Shown here piece after piece: positions 21,609 to 33,186 of a DNA stretch of 64,000 nucleotides; position 1 is the stretch's first letter; every line of letters begins with the position of its first letter. The DNA comes from Toxorhynchites rutilus septentrionalis (lineage: Eukaryota; Arthropoda; Insecta; Diptera; Culicidae). The position numbers and the translations under genes were made by a program. Where the stretch lies: NCBI RefSeq assembly GCF_029784135.1, contig NC_073746.1, positions 246,831,307 to 246,895,306 on the forward strand, given 5' to 3'. The notes below the pieces were generated by a model. That model was not told where the DNA came from and made no database searches. It saw only the letters and a list, made by a program, of their open reading frames with translations.

Positions 21609-21881
21609 ATAAATAATAAACAAAAAAAGATTGAACAAGTGCGGACTGGAGAGCTTTTTTATGTAGGCTATTATGACAATTCTCATTTGCAACCAAGAAA
21701 ACTTCGTATATTTATTACGGATGATATTCATTCTAATAAAGTAAACAGTACAAAATCAGGATAAATCAGGATCATTCAGGAAAAATCAGGCAAAATTGAG
21801 AGTTTGTCAGGATATCAGAAAACGTATCAAAAAGTCTGGAAATCCTGATAAATCAGGAAGGTTGGCATCTCTGGCTGTGAC

Positions 21882-22424
21882 AACCATTGGTGGCTTGGCT
21901 GTTAGCGGTGCCCGTTGCTGATGGTGGCCACTGCCTCTGGCATTTCAGCTGCTTTTCCAGAATCCTGCTCACTTGTCCCCCACCACTACCTGGGGGTCTC
22001 CACTGAAAGTACATTTTTTTCGGTTAGTGAAAAACTTTTCACGTAGGGACTAGCTTGGTTAGGACGCCCAGTGAGCGTAGTGAGAATCTTTTTACAGACA
22101 TTTTCTTGATATTTCCCTATAATGTTTATCAGTGACTTATTGACCAAGTCTGATGTACTTTGTAATTTTCCTCAAGAGATTGTGATTTTTAGTCCTGGTG
22201 TTCGTGATATCGGAGACCCTCAACCGATCATTTTTTCAGGGTCTATTAGTGTTTTTTTTTCTCGGTTGATTTACAGCCTATGCTGTGTCGTTTGTCCCCC
22301 GCTATTTTTTGAAAAGTTGTGTTTAATGATAGAATTTAAAACTAGCAAAATTTTTTCCTAGGTGAATTCACAACCTAGGTGCTGTGACTGCATTCGGGTG
22401 TTCTTCTATGATAAAAACGTTTTT
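21882..22424. other. Sequence between the hAT element and the LINE
   Basis: Together with 12730-12942 this is the sequence the hAT element split. It may itself be repeat-derived (CCCCACCACTACCTGGGGG). No frame I would call coding; the open stretch 22122-22361 has no recognisable features. Confidence 0.35.
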
Positions 22425-22793
22425 TTTTTATTTAAGTCATTTATTTTTACAGGCTCAGTTACATAGGTTTAAAGGAGCCGAACTCTTAGCTATACTTTTA
22501 TTAGTATATATCAACATGTTTCCTTAAATCTAGGGTTAATAAAGTAGGAAACCGATTACTCGCGGTCGACTCGAGATTAGAAGGGTGACATAGTTTCTTT
22601 TGGAAAAGGAGGGGATATAAGGATATTGTACAATGTTCACACTCGCATTCACACTCACGCTCATCATACTCAATTCTTAAATCTATTATTATATCTATTA
22701 TGTATATACATTTCAGCTTATTCTATAGTTAGTCAGAAGGGAAACAGTCGCTCGCGAAGGAAAAAAAAGGAGAGGATAAGGGTGTACGGACAA

Positions 22794-25700
22794 TCACACA
22801 CGAAGATCGATAGTTTTAAGGAAAACATATATTAGGGACATGTAATCGAGGTCTAACCGAGCCAACACATCTCTCACCGGTACATTAGGCTGTCTACCTC
22901 GGGTCCGAAGGGAGTTTTCTAAATTCGATCTGGCAACAAGATACACCTCGCACGACCAAACAACGTGCTCGATGTCGTGGTAACCTTGGCCACAAACACA
23001 GAGATTGCTACTGGCAAGATTGAAACGAAAGAGTAGCGCATCTAACGAACAGTGATTGGACATGAGTCGGGAGAAGGTGCGAATAAAGTCCCGACTCAAG
23101 TCCAGACTTTTGAACCACGGTTTGAGGCTAACCTTAGGGGAAATTGAGTGAAACCACCGGCCCAATTCATCTTCATTCCATTTGCGTTGCCAATTAGCGA
23201 TGGTATGTTTACGGACAAAAGAATAAAATTCATTGAAGGCGATTTGACGCTGATAAATGTCGCCCTCAATCGCACCTACCTTTGCTAATGAGTCAGCCCT
23301 CTCATTACCCGGAATTGAGCAATGTGAAGGGACCCAGACAAAGGTAATGACATAACAGCGTCAGCGTCAAAATTTCTCGTATTCTCTCAAGGAAGTACGG
23401 CGAGTGCTTTTCCGGCCTCACTGAACGGATAGCTTCGACAGAGCTAAGACTATCCGTTACAATGTAATAGTGTTCAACAGGTCGTGAGGCGACGCTGTCC
23501 AGCGCCCAATGAATTGCTGCCAATTCAGCAATATACACTGAGCAAGGATTCTGAAGACTGTGTGAGGTGCTAAAAAATTCGTTGAACACTCCAAATCCTG
23601 TGGACTCGTTTATAGTGGACCCATCAGTAAAGTACATATTATCACAATTGATATCCCCATACTATTCATCGAAGAACGTTGGAGCGATCCTCGATCGTTG
23701 GTAATATGAATATCCATGGATATCTTGCTTCATGGACAGATCAAAATGCACAGAGGAATTGATGTAGTCAGGGAAACAAACATGGTTGGGAATATACGAA
23801 GAAGGATCAACCTGCCTGGAGATGAATTCATGATATGAACTCATGAATCCGGAGTGAAAATTTAGCTCGATCAGCTGCTCAAAATGTTCGATCACCAATG
23901 GGTTCATAACCTTACACCGGATGAAGAACCGAAGAGATAATAAATTGAAGCGATCTTTAAGTGGGAGTAGGCCTGCCAAAACCTCGAGACTCATGGTGTG
24001 CGTTGAAGGCATACATCCCAACGCAATACGGAGACAAAGATACTGAATTCGTTCGAGTTTAATGAGGTGTGTTTTGGCAGCTGATAGAAAACAGAAACTG
24101 CCATACTCCATCACTGAGAGAATAGTTGTTCGATACAACATTATAAGATCTTCGGGATGGGCTCCCCACCAGGTGCCGGTAATTGTACGGAGAAAGTTTA
24201 TTCTTTGTTGACATTTTTTACTCAGATACCTAATATGGGCCCCCCAAGTACATTTAGAGTCGAACCAGACCCCTAGATACTTGAATGACATAGCATGAGT
24301 GATCGGTTTACCCAAAAGTTGAAGCTTTGGTTTTGCTGGCTTATGCTTCCTAGAAAAAACCACCATCTCTGTTTTCTCCGTGGAGAATTCGATCCCTAGC
24401 CCAATGGCCCAGGTTGAAAAATTGTTCAAAGTATCTTGTAAGGATTCTTGCAGGTCGGATTCGTTTGATCCTACGACAGACACCACTCCATCATCTGCAA
24501 GTTGTCTTAGGCTGCAATTTTGTGTAAGGCAATTGTCGATGTCGCTTACATAGAAGTTGTACAAAAGGGGGCTTAAACATGAGCCCTGGGGGAGGCCCAT
24601 GTAAGAGAACCGACTTACTGCCTAATCTCCGTGAGAAAGTTCAAATGTTTCTCACAAAACAAGTTATATAACATATTATTCAATAGAGGCGGCAGACCCC
24701 GAGAGTGTAATTTGTCTGACAAAACCTCTATTGAAACAGAATCAAAGGCCCCCTTTATGTCCAAGAATACTGAAGCCATTTGTTTTTTTTCGGCGTAAGC
24801 CATTTGAATTTCTGAAGAAAGCAACGCAAGACAATCATTCGTCCCCTTGCCCCTGCGGAATCCATGTTGTGTATCTGAGAGTAGGCCATTCGTTTCAACC
24901 CATCGATCAAGGCGAAACAAGATTATTTTTTCCAACAATTTCCGTATACAAGACAGCATTGCTATTGGGCGGTACGAATTGAAGTCGGACGCGGGTTTTC
25001 CGGGTTTTTGAATAGCTATAACTCGTACTTGTCTCCAATCATCTGGAACAATATTATGCTCCAGGAACCGATTGAATAAATTCAACAAGCGATGTTTCGC
25101 CACATCAGGGAGGTTTTTCAGCAAGTTGAACTTAATTCTATCCGATCCCGGAGCAGAATTGTTACATGAAAGGAGAGCAAGAGAGAATTCTACCATCGAA
25201 AACTCGGAATCAAGATCGCACCTATCTTGTGAAATATCTCGAACAATTTTTTGTACGGGAACGGAATCGGGACAAACCTTCCGTGCAAAATTCAAAATCC
25301 ATCGATGTGAATATTCCTCGCTTTCATTCGTTGAAGAGCGATTTCTCATGTTTCGAGCCACTTTCCATAATTTTTTCATTGACGTTTCTCGTGACAAACC
25401 TCCCACGAAATTTCGCCAATAAGCACGTTTTTCCCTTTGATCAAGTTTTTAAATTGATTTTCAAGGTCCAAATACGTCTGAAAATTTTCAGGGGTTCCAC
25501 GTTTCCGAAAAGCTTTGAATGCGTTCGATTTATCCTGATAAAGCTTGGAACATTGGCTATCCCACCATGGATTGGGAGGCCTTCGACGAATAGTGGAGCC
25601 TGGGATGGGTTTCGTTTGAGCGCGAACCGCGCTGTCATAGATCAAACGAGAAAGGAAGTTATACTCCTCCAATGGAGGTAAACCATCTCTGGAATTGATG

Positions 25701-26483
25701 GCTAGAGCAATCGCGTCCGCATATTTTTTCCAGTCAATGTGTCTTGTGAGGTCATATGCCATGTTTATAGATTCAGAAGAACTCGACCCAGTGGTGATGG
25801 AAATTTTGATTGGCAAATGATCACTACCGTTGGGATCCTGAATTACATTCCACTTGCGATCTAACGATAGTGAATTCGAGCAAAGCGAGAGGTCAAGAGC
25901 ACTTGGGTTAGCAGGAGGTTTAGGTACACGTGTTGTTTCCCCAGTGTTCAAAACGGTCATATTGAAGCTGTTACAAAGGTCATATATCAACAATGAACGA
26001 TTGTCGTCGTACTGTTCCCCCCAGGCAGTTCCGTGAGAGTTAAAGTCTCCCAAGATCAATCGTGGCTCAGGAAGGAGTGAGCACATGTCATCAAGTTGTT
26101 TGCGGCTAATCGCAGCTCTCGGAGGCCAATACAAGCTGACAATACAGAGGTATTTGCCTTTAATGTTTGCATGACAAGCAACAGCTTCGATCCTTCCAAT
26201 AGGTCAATTAGGGGGGAAGGGGAAGGTCAATTCGAAAAAATGAGTGGCACTTATTGATCCCCAATAGCACCCCTCCGTAACTGTCATCACGGTCCAAGCG
26301 TATAATATTAAAATCGTGGAAAGAGAGATCATCTCGCGAAGAAAGCCAAGTTTCGGACAGAGCAAAAACATCACAATTGAACTTATGAATTAAAAATTTG
26401 AATGCATCCAATTTAGGGATAAGACTACGACAATTCCACTGTAAAACAGTGATATCTCCGACCTCTCTATTCAAATTAGACAT
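22794..26483 (-). pseudogene. LINE ORF2: endonuclease, reverse transcriptase, RNase H (broken)
   Basis: It starts at ATG 26481-26483, overlapping the ORF1 stop. Endonuclease motifs: QWNCRS, SETWL, LGDFNSHGTAWG, GSDHLPI. RT motifs: YRPIAMLSC, FLDIKGAFDSV, GLPQGSCLSPLLYN, and LADD where most RTs have YADD/FADD. RNase H: YFTDGST, AELAAIHWAL, VTDSLSS, then VPSHCSIPGNERAD. C-terminal CVCGQGYHDIEHVVWSC forms a CCHC-like knuckle. Breaks: stop and frameshift near 26208; frameshifts near 25430, 24620 and 23365; in-frame TAG at 23662-23664. Not expressible as one protein. Confidence 0.9.
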
Positions 26484-28065
26484 CAAGAGAGATAATCATT
26501 GCAAGGAGGGGCCATGTTTGCATCAATTGTTGCAAAATTGTCTTTAATACTGGAAGCATTGAGATGACAAGGGTTCTGATGGAGTCGGAAACATTAAAAC
26601 ACGTGAAGATTTGATCCAAAAGGTCAGACAACTTTATAAATCCCGATTGGGACAAAGTTGAGCTTGACGGCGAAACAGGGACAGTTGGGGTTTTTGATGT
26701 CCCCTGGAGTGCTGGGTCGTTCGAAGGTGAACTATTCCCACGGAAGCCAGGAGGAACCTGATTTTGCTTGTCCGCTGCACTCGATATTTTAGGCATGCTA
26801 ACAGGGGGTATCACCGATGGAACTTGTCGTTGAAGTTTAGGAGTGGACACATTTTTGCGCCGGGGATTCCCTTGGAAAATGAACGGTGTGCCCTCTTCAG
26901 CTGTGTCCGCTTCTACTTCGTCAACTGGCAACGTGGAGAAGACATTGTGTGTGGGGATTGGTTGTTCTTGTTGTTGTTCGGCCGGTGGAGAAGCGCCCTT
27001 TAAAATTTCCGCAAAAGTACGCTTCGAGCGTTCCTTTAAAGAGCGTTTCTGTTTCTCCCAGTGACTCTTGTAAGTTTCACAAGCCGAGAGCACATGTGGA
27101 ATTCCTCTGCAATATGGACACTTTTGCTCAGTCGCACTGCAAGATTTACCCACATGTTGCTCTTCGCAAGTGGCACAGCGCTCCTTGTTGGCACAATAAG
27201 CTGAAGTGTGACCAACTGACTTGCATTTTTGACAAGTCATGGGCTTTGGCACGAAGAGTCGCACTGGCAGCCTCAATTTGTCCACCATAACGTAGTCAGG
27301 GAGAGCGGAACCAGCAAAAGTTACTCGAAACGAGTCGGACGGCGTAAATTTAGAGTTTTCCCCTTCCTGGGAGACTTTGCCGAGTTGTCGGCATTCTAAG
27401 ATTTTGATTTTCATTAAAGGTAGTTTTTTAAATCTACCATCTCCTTCTATAATTGATTCGCTCGTCAGACCCGTTTCGGTTATCACTCCCGAGATTTCTA
27501 CGTCATGGGAAGGCACGTAGACACGATACTCTAGGGTAAATCTCTGGTCGACGACAATATCGTTTGCTTCTTTCCGATTATCCACGACAACACGCAGTTT
27601 GGTCGGTCTAACTTTTGAAATTTCTTTCACGGAGGAGTATCTTGTCAGATCTTTCATGATCTGAATAACATTAAGCGCTTTTCCGTTTGGCTTAGGCCTG
27701 AGGAAAACAACCCATGGACCAGTTCCAAGTGCATCTTCCGGATAGACCTTGACACGTGGAGAGGTGATAACATGAGAAGGAGATGACGTGGATTGAGTGG
27801 GATCGGTGATAACATGAGAAGGAGATGACGTGGATTGGGTGGGATCGGTGACAACAGGGAGGGGAGGTGGGATCGAAGGAAGGGCGGAAGTGCTAGGGGA
27901 TGGAGAGGAGTGAGTGGCAGATTTTTTAGAGGGGGGCTTGGTGGAGTTAGCTGACTCGTCCCCGGACGAAGCATCTCCTGTTAAAGTAACGCGTTTAAGT
28001 GTTTTCGCTGTTCCTTTTTTGTTATTTTTTACTAACATTGGGGAGTCATCGTCAGAGATCTCCAT
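26476..28065 (-). CDS. LINE ORF1 protein (nucleic-acid binding, zinc knuckles)
   Basis: An intact 529-codon frame from ATG 28063-28065. The N-terminal ~100 residues are Ser/Thr/Pro-rich with a tandem DPTQSTSSPSHVIT repeat. Residues about 115-260 form an RRM-like region (WVVFLRPKPNGKALNVIQI). Residues about 270-335 contain three Cys/His knuckles (CQKCKSVGHTSAYC, CATCEEQHVGKSC, CPYCRGIPHVLSAC), as in Gag-like ORF1 proteins that coat LINE RNA. The frame ends in TAA within ATGTCTAA, where the ORF2 start overlaps. The frame is unbroken even though ORF2 is dead. Confidence 0.88.
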   Translation of the reverse strand: MEISDDDSPMLVKNNKKGTAKTLKRVTLTGDASSGDESANSTKPPSKKSATHSSPSPSTSALPSIPPPLPVVTDPTQSTSSPSHVITDPTQSTSSPSHVITSPRVKVYPEDALGTGPWVVFLRPKPNGKALNVIQIMKDLTRYSSVKEISKVRPTKLRVVVDNRKEANDIVVDQRFTLEYRVYVPSHDVEISGVITETGLTSESIIEGDGRFKKLPLMKIKILECRQLGKVSQEGENSKFTPSDSFRVTFAGSALPDYVMVDKLRLPVRLFVPKPMTCQKCKSVGHTSAYCANKERCATCEEQHVGKSCSATEQKCPYCRGIPHVLSACETYKSHWEKQKRSLKERSKRTFAEILKGASPPAEQQQEQPIPTHNVFSTLPVDEVEADTAEEGTPFIFQGNPRRKNVSTPKLQRQVPSVIPPVSMPKISSAADKQNQVPPGFRGNSSPSNDPALQGTSKTPTVPVSPSSSTLSQSGFIKLSDLLDQIFTCFNVSDSIRTLVISMLPVLKTILQQLMQTWPLLAMIISLDV

Positions 28066-28294
28066 ATTTGGAGACCCCCCTTCACCACACTATCCACGGT
28101 ATGCGCAATCACACTGGTATTGGTGTGTACACGCGCGATATAATGCCAGCAATGGCGATGATACAGCAGAAACCAATCACTTTTCCAGCTCTGCTGAAAT
28201 GATTTCCCGGTTTGTACACTGTCCAATGTTCCGCGGTGACAACCACGCGCGACGTGAGAAAAAAAAACCCCAAACGAAAGAAGGAGAAAAACAG

Positions 28295-29530
28295 GAAGTG
28301 GGTTATATCTATGGTATAACCGCAAGGGTGACGTAGGACTATCGTTGATTTAGAGATCATTTGTATGAAGTTGAATCTGAATTCATTCTGAATGAATGAA
28401 TATTTGGAGAACTTCGAAAACGAGAGCGTTAATTTGGAGGCACAAGGTTTTATGCATCCAATATTGGATACGGAAATATCCTACTGATGGGGAAGAATAA
28501 TCTTCAGAAGCTATCCTGTTGATTGCGATTGATTGAAAAATCACAAAACCTAATGTATTTGGTCACAGTGTTACACGGATAGAAAACATTAAAATAAACT
28601 CTTTCATATGAATGTAATTTTAAATTCCCAGAGGAACTGGCAGATTATTTTCAGTAACGATTAGATATTTCCACATTTTCCTCGATACTGGAAGCCCACC
28701 AGTGGTTAATGCTAACTTGATAACCACCTGTTAATAGCACTTGATTGAAACATATTTGGTCACAGTGTTACATGGATAGAAAACATTCAAATAAACTCTT
28801 TCACTCAATCTGCATTTCTGTAACCATTTTAAAAGTATACCGATTTTTTGAAAACAAAACAAAATACGCTTGTGCACATTTGTGAACTCTACAACAGTTC
28901 ATGTTGCAAACGTTTATCTTCGAATAAAATACTAGTAGTAGCTGAATACTACTTAAATAATGAGAGAGTGCAGAATTCATTCAAACTCTTATGATAATTC
29001 TTTCTCTTTAACATTTCAGATAAACCCTCTTCCGCTTTCTGTCGTACTGTCGTACTGTCTACCGCTCCTCTAACCCAGCCTAACAAATTAAGGATCGCAC
29101 GTTTTGGGCCAAACTTGAACGCTTCATTTGTTCGGATTCCACGAATGAGATCGTTTCCTTCGATGTGGATGAGACGAAGGCGAGGCATCGGTAGGTCTTG
29201 TTAGATTCTTGGGAAACCAAGAATTTAACCTTCAAATGTAGAAAACACTGGTTATTCCCTGATCCATCCGTAACAGACGGAACGCGAAACACGAGAAATC
29301 TCGTGAGCGGTCCGCAATATGTTAATAACCAAACGGACGCACTTTTTCCATAGATCTGCCTTGAACTCACCGAGTAGTTCGATAGGTTTGGCAATGATAT
29401 CTTGACTTGCGAATCATATCCTCTAAGCCGGAGCTTGCCTGAAACCGATGTCGTAAACGGCTAAGAAACTATATTGAATGTTTATATAAACATATTCAGT
29501 TAAAATCATACATTGGTTGCACGAAAAGAA
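28295..29530. repeat. Repeat-derived region with a TGACGTAGGACTA terminus
   Basis: 28300-28340 contains GGTTATATCTATGGTATAACC followed by GCAAGGG and TGACGTAGGACTA. This is the complement of the end seen at 40179-40220 and 29772-29800. Further right, TCGAAAACGAGAGCGTTAAT (28417) also occurs near 3228 in the fold-back. The rest (28500-29530) is AT-rich with a duplicated TTGGTCACAGTGTTACAYGG block (28559 and 28752). No coding frame. Confidence 0.5.
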
Positions 29531-29534
29531 CTGA

Positions 29535-29645
29535 TAAGACGTGGTTGAACGGAGACCGCACTATAAGAGTACCGCGTTATAGGAGGGCTGTCGCAATTTC
29601 ATCTCCGCGTTATATGGAAACCGCGTTATAGGAGAGTTGACTGTA
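29535..29645. repeat. Short repeat with CCGCGTTATAGGAG motifs
   Basis: GTACCGCGTTATAGGAG and AACCGCGTTATAGGAG repeat within 100 bases, ending GAGTTGACTGTA. This looks like the terminus of a small DNA element. Its partner end was not identified. Confidence 0.4.
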
Positions 29646-29805
29646 CATGCAAGTTGAAGGAACTTTTGTTCCCGCCGAAATATGTTGAATTCAATTGAAT
29701 TCGAAAATTGTTTCATTAAATCAATAATTTAATCAATACGAACAAATGATTACTAACCAAACTGTTGTCCCACATCAACCTTGTGGTTATATAATAGATA
29801 TAAAA
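29646..29805 (+). repeat. Minisatellite-bearing element, copy C (3' end only)
   Basis: It carries the last piece of a 95-bp repeat (CATGCAAGTTGAAGGAAC, CGCCGAAATATGTTG), then TTGAATTCAATTGAATTC, and ends GTTGTCCCACATCAACCTTG plus the GTTATATAATAGATATAA hairpin. This order is identical to 40085-40220 in the complete copy. Confidence 0.65.
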
Positions 29806-30086
29806 CATCCCTTTTTTAAATTAATTTCTATTTAAATTCATTTTAACCATTAAATGTCGTCAGTAAATGGTAAGAAAGTTCGATTTTTGTATATTTACAA
29901 TGGTATCTACACGCGATTGGACCAAAGTCATAGATAACCTTCGAAATTTGATAAAGTTTGATAAAGCATATAGGTTATGAATATTCGGTGCCACCCATCG
30001 TTTGACTGGTTTACACTCCTGTACTCGCGTGCAGAATCATAACTCGCACGGTGTCACAGACCGAAGTTGAATTTCTCGGTAATATT

Positions 30087-30417
30087 TTTTTTTTTTTTTA
30101 TCCAAAATATATATTTTTATTAAGGCTCATATGGCGTCAGCCTAACGGGGCCGGGAGTTCAATATTTCGACAATGTTTGCTTACAACTATGTTAGTAATA
30201 TGTAACCGATTACTCGCGGTTGGCTCGAGGTTAGTATTACAAGTGTTCTCATAATTGGTATGTTGCAGTCTTCGATGCTCTGTACGTGTGCCCGACATGG
30301 GATACCTCCTATTGGGATGCAGCTGACCATTAATCAGCAACGCCCCCCTAGTCTGTACCCCATATCTAGCGTGGTGCGTCTTTCTCGACTCGAGGAATCC
30401 AGGATAGAATAGTCAAC
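30087..30417 (-). mobile_element. 3'-truncated LINE insertion with 13-bp target duplication
   Basis: A plus-strand T-run (30087 on) leads into TTATTAAGGCTCATATGG and ACCGATTACTCGCGGTTGGC, the 3' UTR layout of the LINE at 22430. TCTCGGTAATATT occurs directly outside both ends (30074-30086 and 30418-30430). A long perfect target duplication, tail and 5' truncation are classic target-primed reverse transcription products. Confidence 0.82.
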
Positions 30418-30959
30418 TCTCGGTAATATTGTTATTGTTTATTTTTTAGGCTTTATAGGTATTTATAAGTATAAGTAAATGAAGAAACTCCACAAAATAT
30501 GTTTTCGTCATCTTCATTCAGTTTCAATAGTTACCTAATTCAGCCACCTCAAAACAGAGTATTTTTTATTACTTCAACACATATAACGAAATTCAACTTT
30601 TTCCTGTTATTAATTGAAAGTAAGCAACTGAATATAATTCATGAAAGTATAAAGAGAAATAAAATAACATCAAAACATATTAATCGATTGTGGTTTCATT
30701 GGTGTAAGAATCATAACATACTATAACTGCATGCTCGAGACAAACATATTTTTTACATTTTACGCAGTTTAACGTGTTTTTCGGATCTTTTTTTTTGAGA
30801 AGAAGAATGAATAACGACCTTCTAGAATCTAGATAGTAACCAAATAATAAAGGTTCTGGAATTTCAAGTTTTCATATTTCTAATATTCTTTGTATCTGTG
30901 TTCTTGGTAAACAAAAACATCATTCCTTTTTGTTTGATGGGACATTAAAAGATGATATA

Positions 30960-31667
30960 CACAGTGCATTCAAAAAGTTCCGGGACTATTTTTTAAAACA
31001 AAGAAAAAACAAGATACTCAAATGATTAGATATTAGTTTTCTACATATAGGCCTTCTCTTTCCACACAAAATTTTGAGCGTTCGTAGAGGTGTCGGAAGG
31101 CGCGTTTAGACTGCTCAGCAGGTATGGAGTCACAATTCGTTGAATGTCTGGAACATCGTCAAAACGGTCCCCTTTCAAACCATTCTTTAGCTTGGGAAAC
31201 AAGAAAAAGTCTGCCGGGGCGAGGTCCTGAGAATAGGGGGATGCGTGGTAACAGTCACCTTCCGTTTTACTAGAAACTGCACTAACAAAATACCGGTAGG
31301 CGCGGGCGCATTGTCATGAAGCAAAAACCATTCTCCAGATCGGTATTGGTCGGGCCGCACGCGCCGTATCCGTGCCAAAAACCGTTCCAGGACACTTTTG
31401 TAGAAGACTGCATTCACTATTCGCCCTGGAGGCACAAAATTTGATGGCGGCTCGCTGCTTCATAATTAAAATTGTGACGCGACAAAAAATCACCGCGTTA
31501 CTCTTATCAGCCAAAACTAGCTACTGAATCGAGATAGCGCTTCACGGTTGAAACGCCAGAAACGCTGGCCAGAAGTTGGCGGAAAGTAGTTCGCGGTTTG
31601 GAGCAGAGATACCGCCACTTCCCGATTTTAGCGCGCGGTAGTCCCGGAACTTTTTGAATGCACTGGG
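30960..31667 (-). mobile_element. Internally deleted mariner-family element
   Basis: TA dinucleotides (30958-30959 and 31668-31669) flank inverted ends of about 29 bp differing at one base (CACAGTGCATTCAAAAAGTT versus CCCAGTGCATTCAAAAAGTT, then CCGGGACTA). Minus-strand frames include PPGRIVNAVFYKSVLERF, then GEWFLLHDNAPAP (catalytic HDNAPxH region with the His lost) and a C-terminal LKNGLKG/GDRFDDVPDIQ region. Frameshifts and stops separate them. At 708 bp it is about half a normal mariner. Confidence 0.85.
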
Positions 31668-31669
31668 TA

Positions 31670-32357
31670 AAAGGATTCCTAGGAACTTCCTGCAACTTGT
31701 TTTCTTGTCGATATTGTTTAGTATACATATTATAAAAAAATTATCCGAAGCTGTAAATGTAAAAATAATCATAAGCCACCGATTAGTTTACAGTTTACAG
31801 TTTACAATTCTTCTACAAGTGCAATTCATTTACAAATGTATATGTGTGACAATTGTATTTAGCGAATCACTATACGAAAGTCATTTATATTTTGCTTTTA
31901 CAAGTATGAATCTAACGACAAATATATCGACGAATAATATATGAATCCGTTCAATCCGGTAACAAAAAAGGCTAAAACCAAATAAGAATAGTCCGTTAAT
32001 AATCTTATGCATTATATTAAATAAACAATCTAAGCCACTAACATTAATTTAAACATTTTATTGAACAATATTCTAAAATAGGAAAAAAAAGTCACTTGTC
32101 CAACAAAGTTGCTTCTATACTCGCGGCGGTGTGTCAGACCGAAAGTGGTAAAAAAAAGTGATACACGTCCCCTTCGTACCAACACATACGATACGCTAAA
32201 CGATGGCGAACGACGAATAACGAAGCTAGAGGGAATCGCAAAGTCGTAGTGTTGATGTCTTCGGAGAAATGAACGAATTATTGATTTCTCGGTCTCACAG
32301 ATCAAGTCATTTTTTATATGTTATGAATGAAGCAATGTAAAATGATTATTTTCTAAC
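31670..32357. other. Intergenic sequence, no recognised feature
   Basis: AT-rich. It contains GTTTACA repeated three times in tandem at 31788-31806. No coding frame or terminal repeats seen. Confidence 0.4.
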
Positions 32358-32679
32358 TTTTGACGTGGGACTACGTCTAACCGGAGTATATGGGGGGTAA
32401 AATGAAAACCTAAACATAGAACATGCAGGAAAAACTGCAAGATTTCGAATGCTTATAACTCGAACATTTCTTACTGGATCGGAAAGATGTTTGCATCAAT
32501 TGATACGGAATATTTCAACGCTTCTATCGCAATTAATAAAATGTTATTTTTTATTAGATAAACAATCGAATAACTATAAAATGTTGAGCGTTATCTAAAC
32601 GCCCTAACTACCTCGTTTTGATTGGTCCGATTTACGGTTTCCCCAACACAGCCATCATAACATAGCAGCCTTAGGAAAA

Positions 32680-32842
32680 TCGGCATTGCAAACACATGCA
32701 AATATGGGGATATTTGTTCGCACCGAAATGCGTTCCCTAACACAGACTTCAAAACCAAGCAGCGTTAGAGAAATCAGCATTGTAAATACATGAAAGTCGG
32801 GGGTATTTTTGTTCCGACTGAAATGTGTTTCCCTAACACAGA
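32680..32842 (+). repeat. 95-bp minisatellite, left part
   Basis: Two units with cores CGGCATTGCAAACACATGC and AGCATTGTAAATACATG. The CCCTAA landmarks at 32735 and 32831 are 96 bases apart. The array is cut by the BEL LTR at 32843 and resumes at 39772. Confidence 0.8.
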
Positions 32843-33157
32843 TGTTAGGATTACAACTAACAGCAAAGACCCCTCGACCGTTCGCCTAACGCATGCATTG
32901 CCAACATTTACACACAAGACATACAAAACAATAGTGAATTCCACACAAAGAAAAAAAGGTTCAATTACAACAATAGGATACACAGAGTAAACACATAAGT
33001 TATTATAATACCCTAAAATTTGCAGGCAAAGTTTCCTAAACGCTGAATAAGTGAAATTGTATTATTGCTGTTTATTGTTATTTGTGAAGATTAAAACTTC
33101 GAGCTAACTTTGAGCAAAAATCAAGTTTGCTTCGGGGAATCCGAATCTTCAGCAACA
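32843..33157 (+). repeat. BEL 5' LTR
   Basis: 315 bp, TGTTAGGATTACAAC to TCTTCAGCAACA, ending in CA. Confidence 0.92.
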
Positions 33158-33186
33158 AAATCTCGAAGTTTTATGGTCGAGAAATA

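Larger units (their letters stand above)
12951..21873. mobile_element. Non-autonomous hAT element, hosting later insertions
   Basis: The ends are CAGGGTTTCCAAC (12951) and GTTGGCATCTCTG (to 21873), inverted matches at 10 of 13 positions. An 8-bp direct duplication GCTGTGAC flanks them at 12943-12950 and 21874-21881. The 8-bp target and CAG-type ends are hAT hallmarks. Both subterminal regions carry many short TCAGGA/AAATCAGG repeats (12975-13015 and 21755-21855). Subtracting the LTR element (13229-20852, with CTAA duplicated) and the MITEs (21047-21247, about 21297-21606) leaves about 0.8 kb with no transposase, so the host element is non-autonomous. Confidence 0.78.
22430..28290 (-). mobile_element. 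Nearly full-length, inactivated LINE (RNase-H-bearing, I/Loa-like group)
   Basis: Minus-strand order: short 5' UTR, ORF1 (26476-28065), ORF2 in pieces (22794-26483), 3' UTR, and an A-rich 3' end seen as the T-run at 22423-22431. ORF2 carries an apurinic-type endonuclease, RT, RNase H and a C-terminal CCHC. An RNase H places it in the RNase-H-bearing LINE clades, and resemblance is to mosquito elements often labelled jockey-like. At least three frameshifts and two stops make ORF2 dead. The 5' boundary is approximate, because 28295-28340 already belongs to another repeat family. No convincing target duplication was found. Confidence 0.88.

Noticed and set aside
26764..27290. Plus-strand frames of 79-134 codons
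   Set aside because: They are antisense shadows of the LINE ORF1 zinc-knuckle region.
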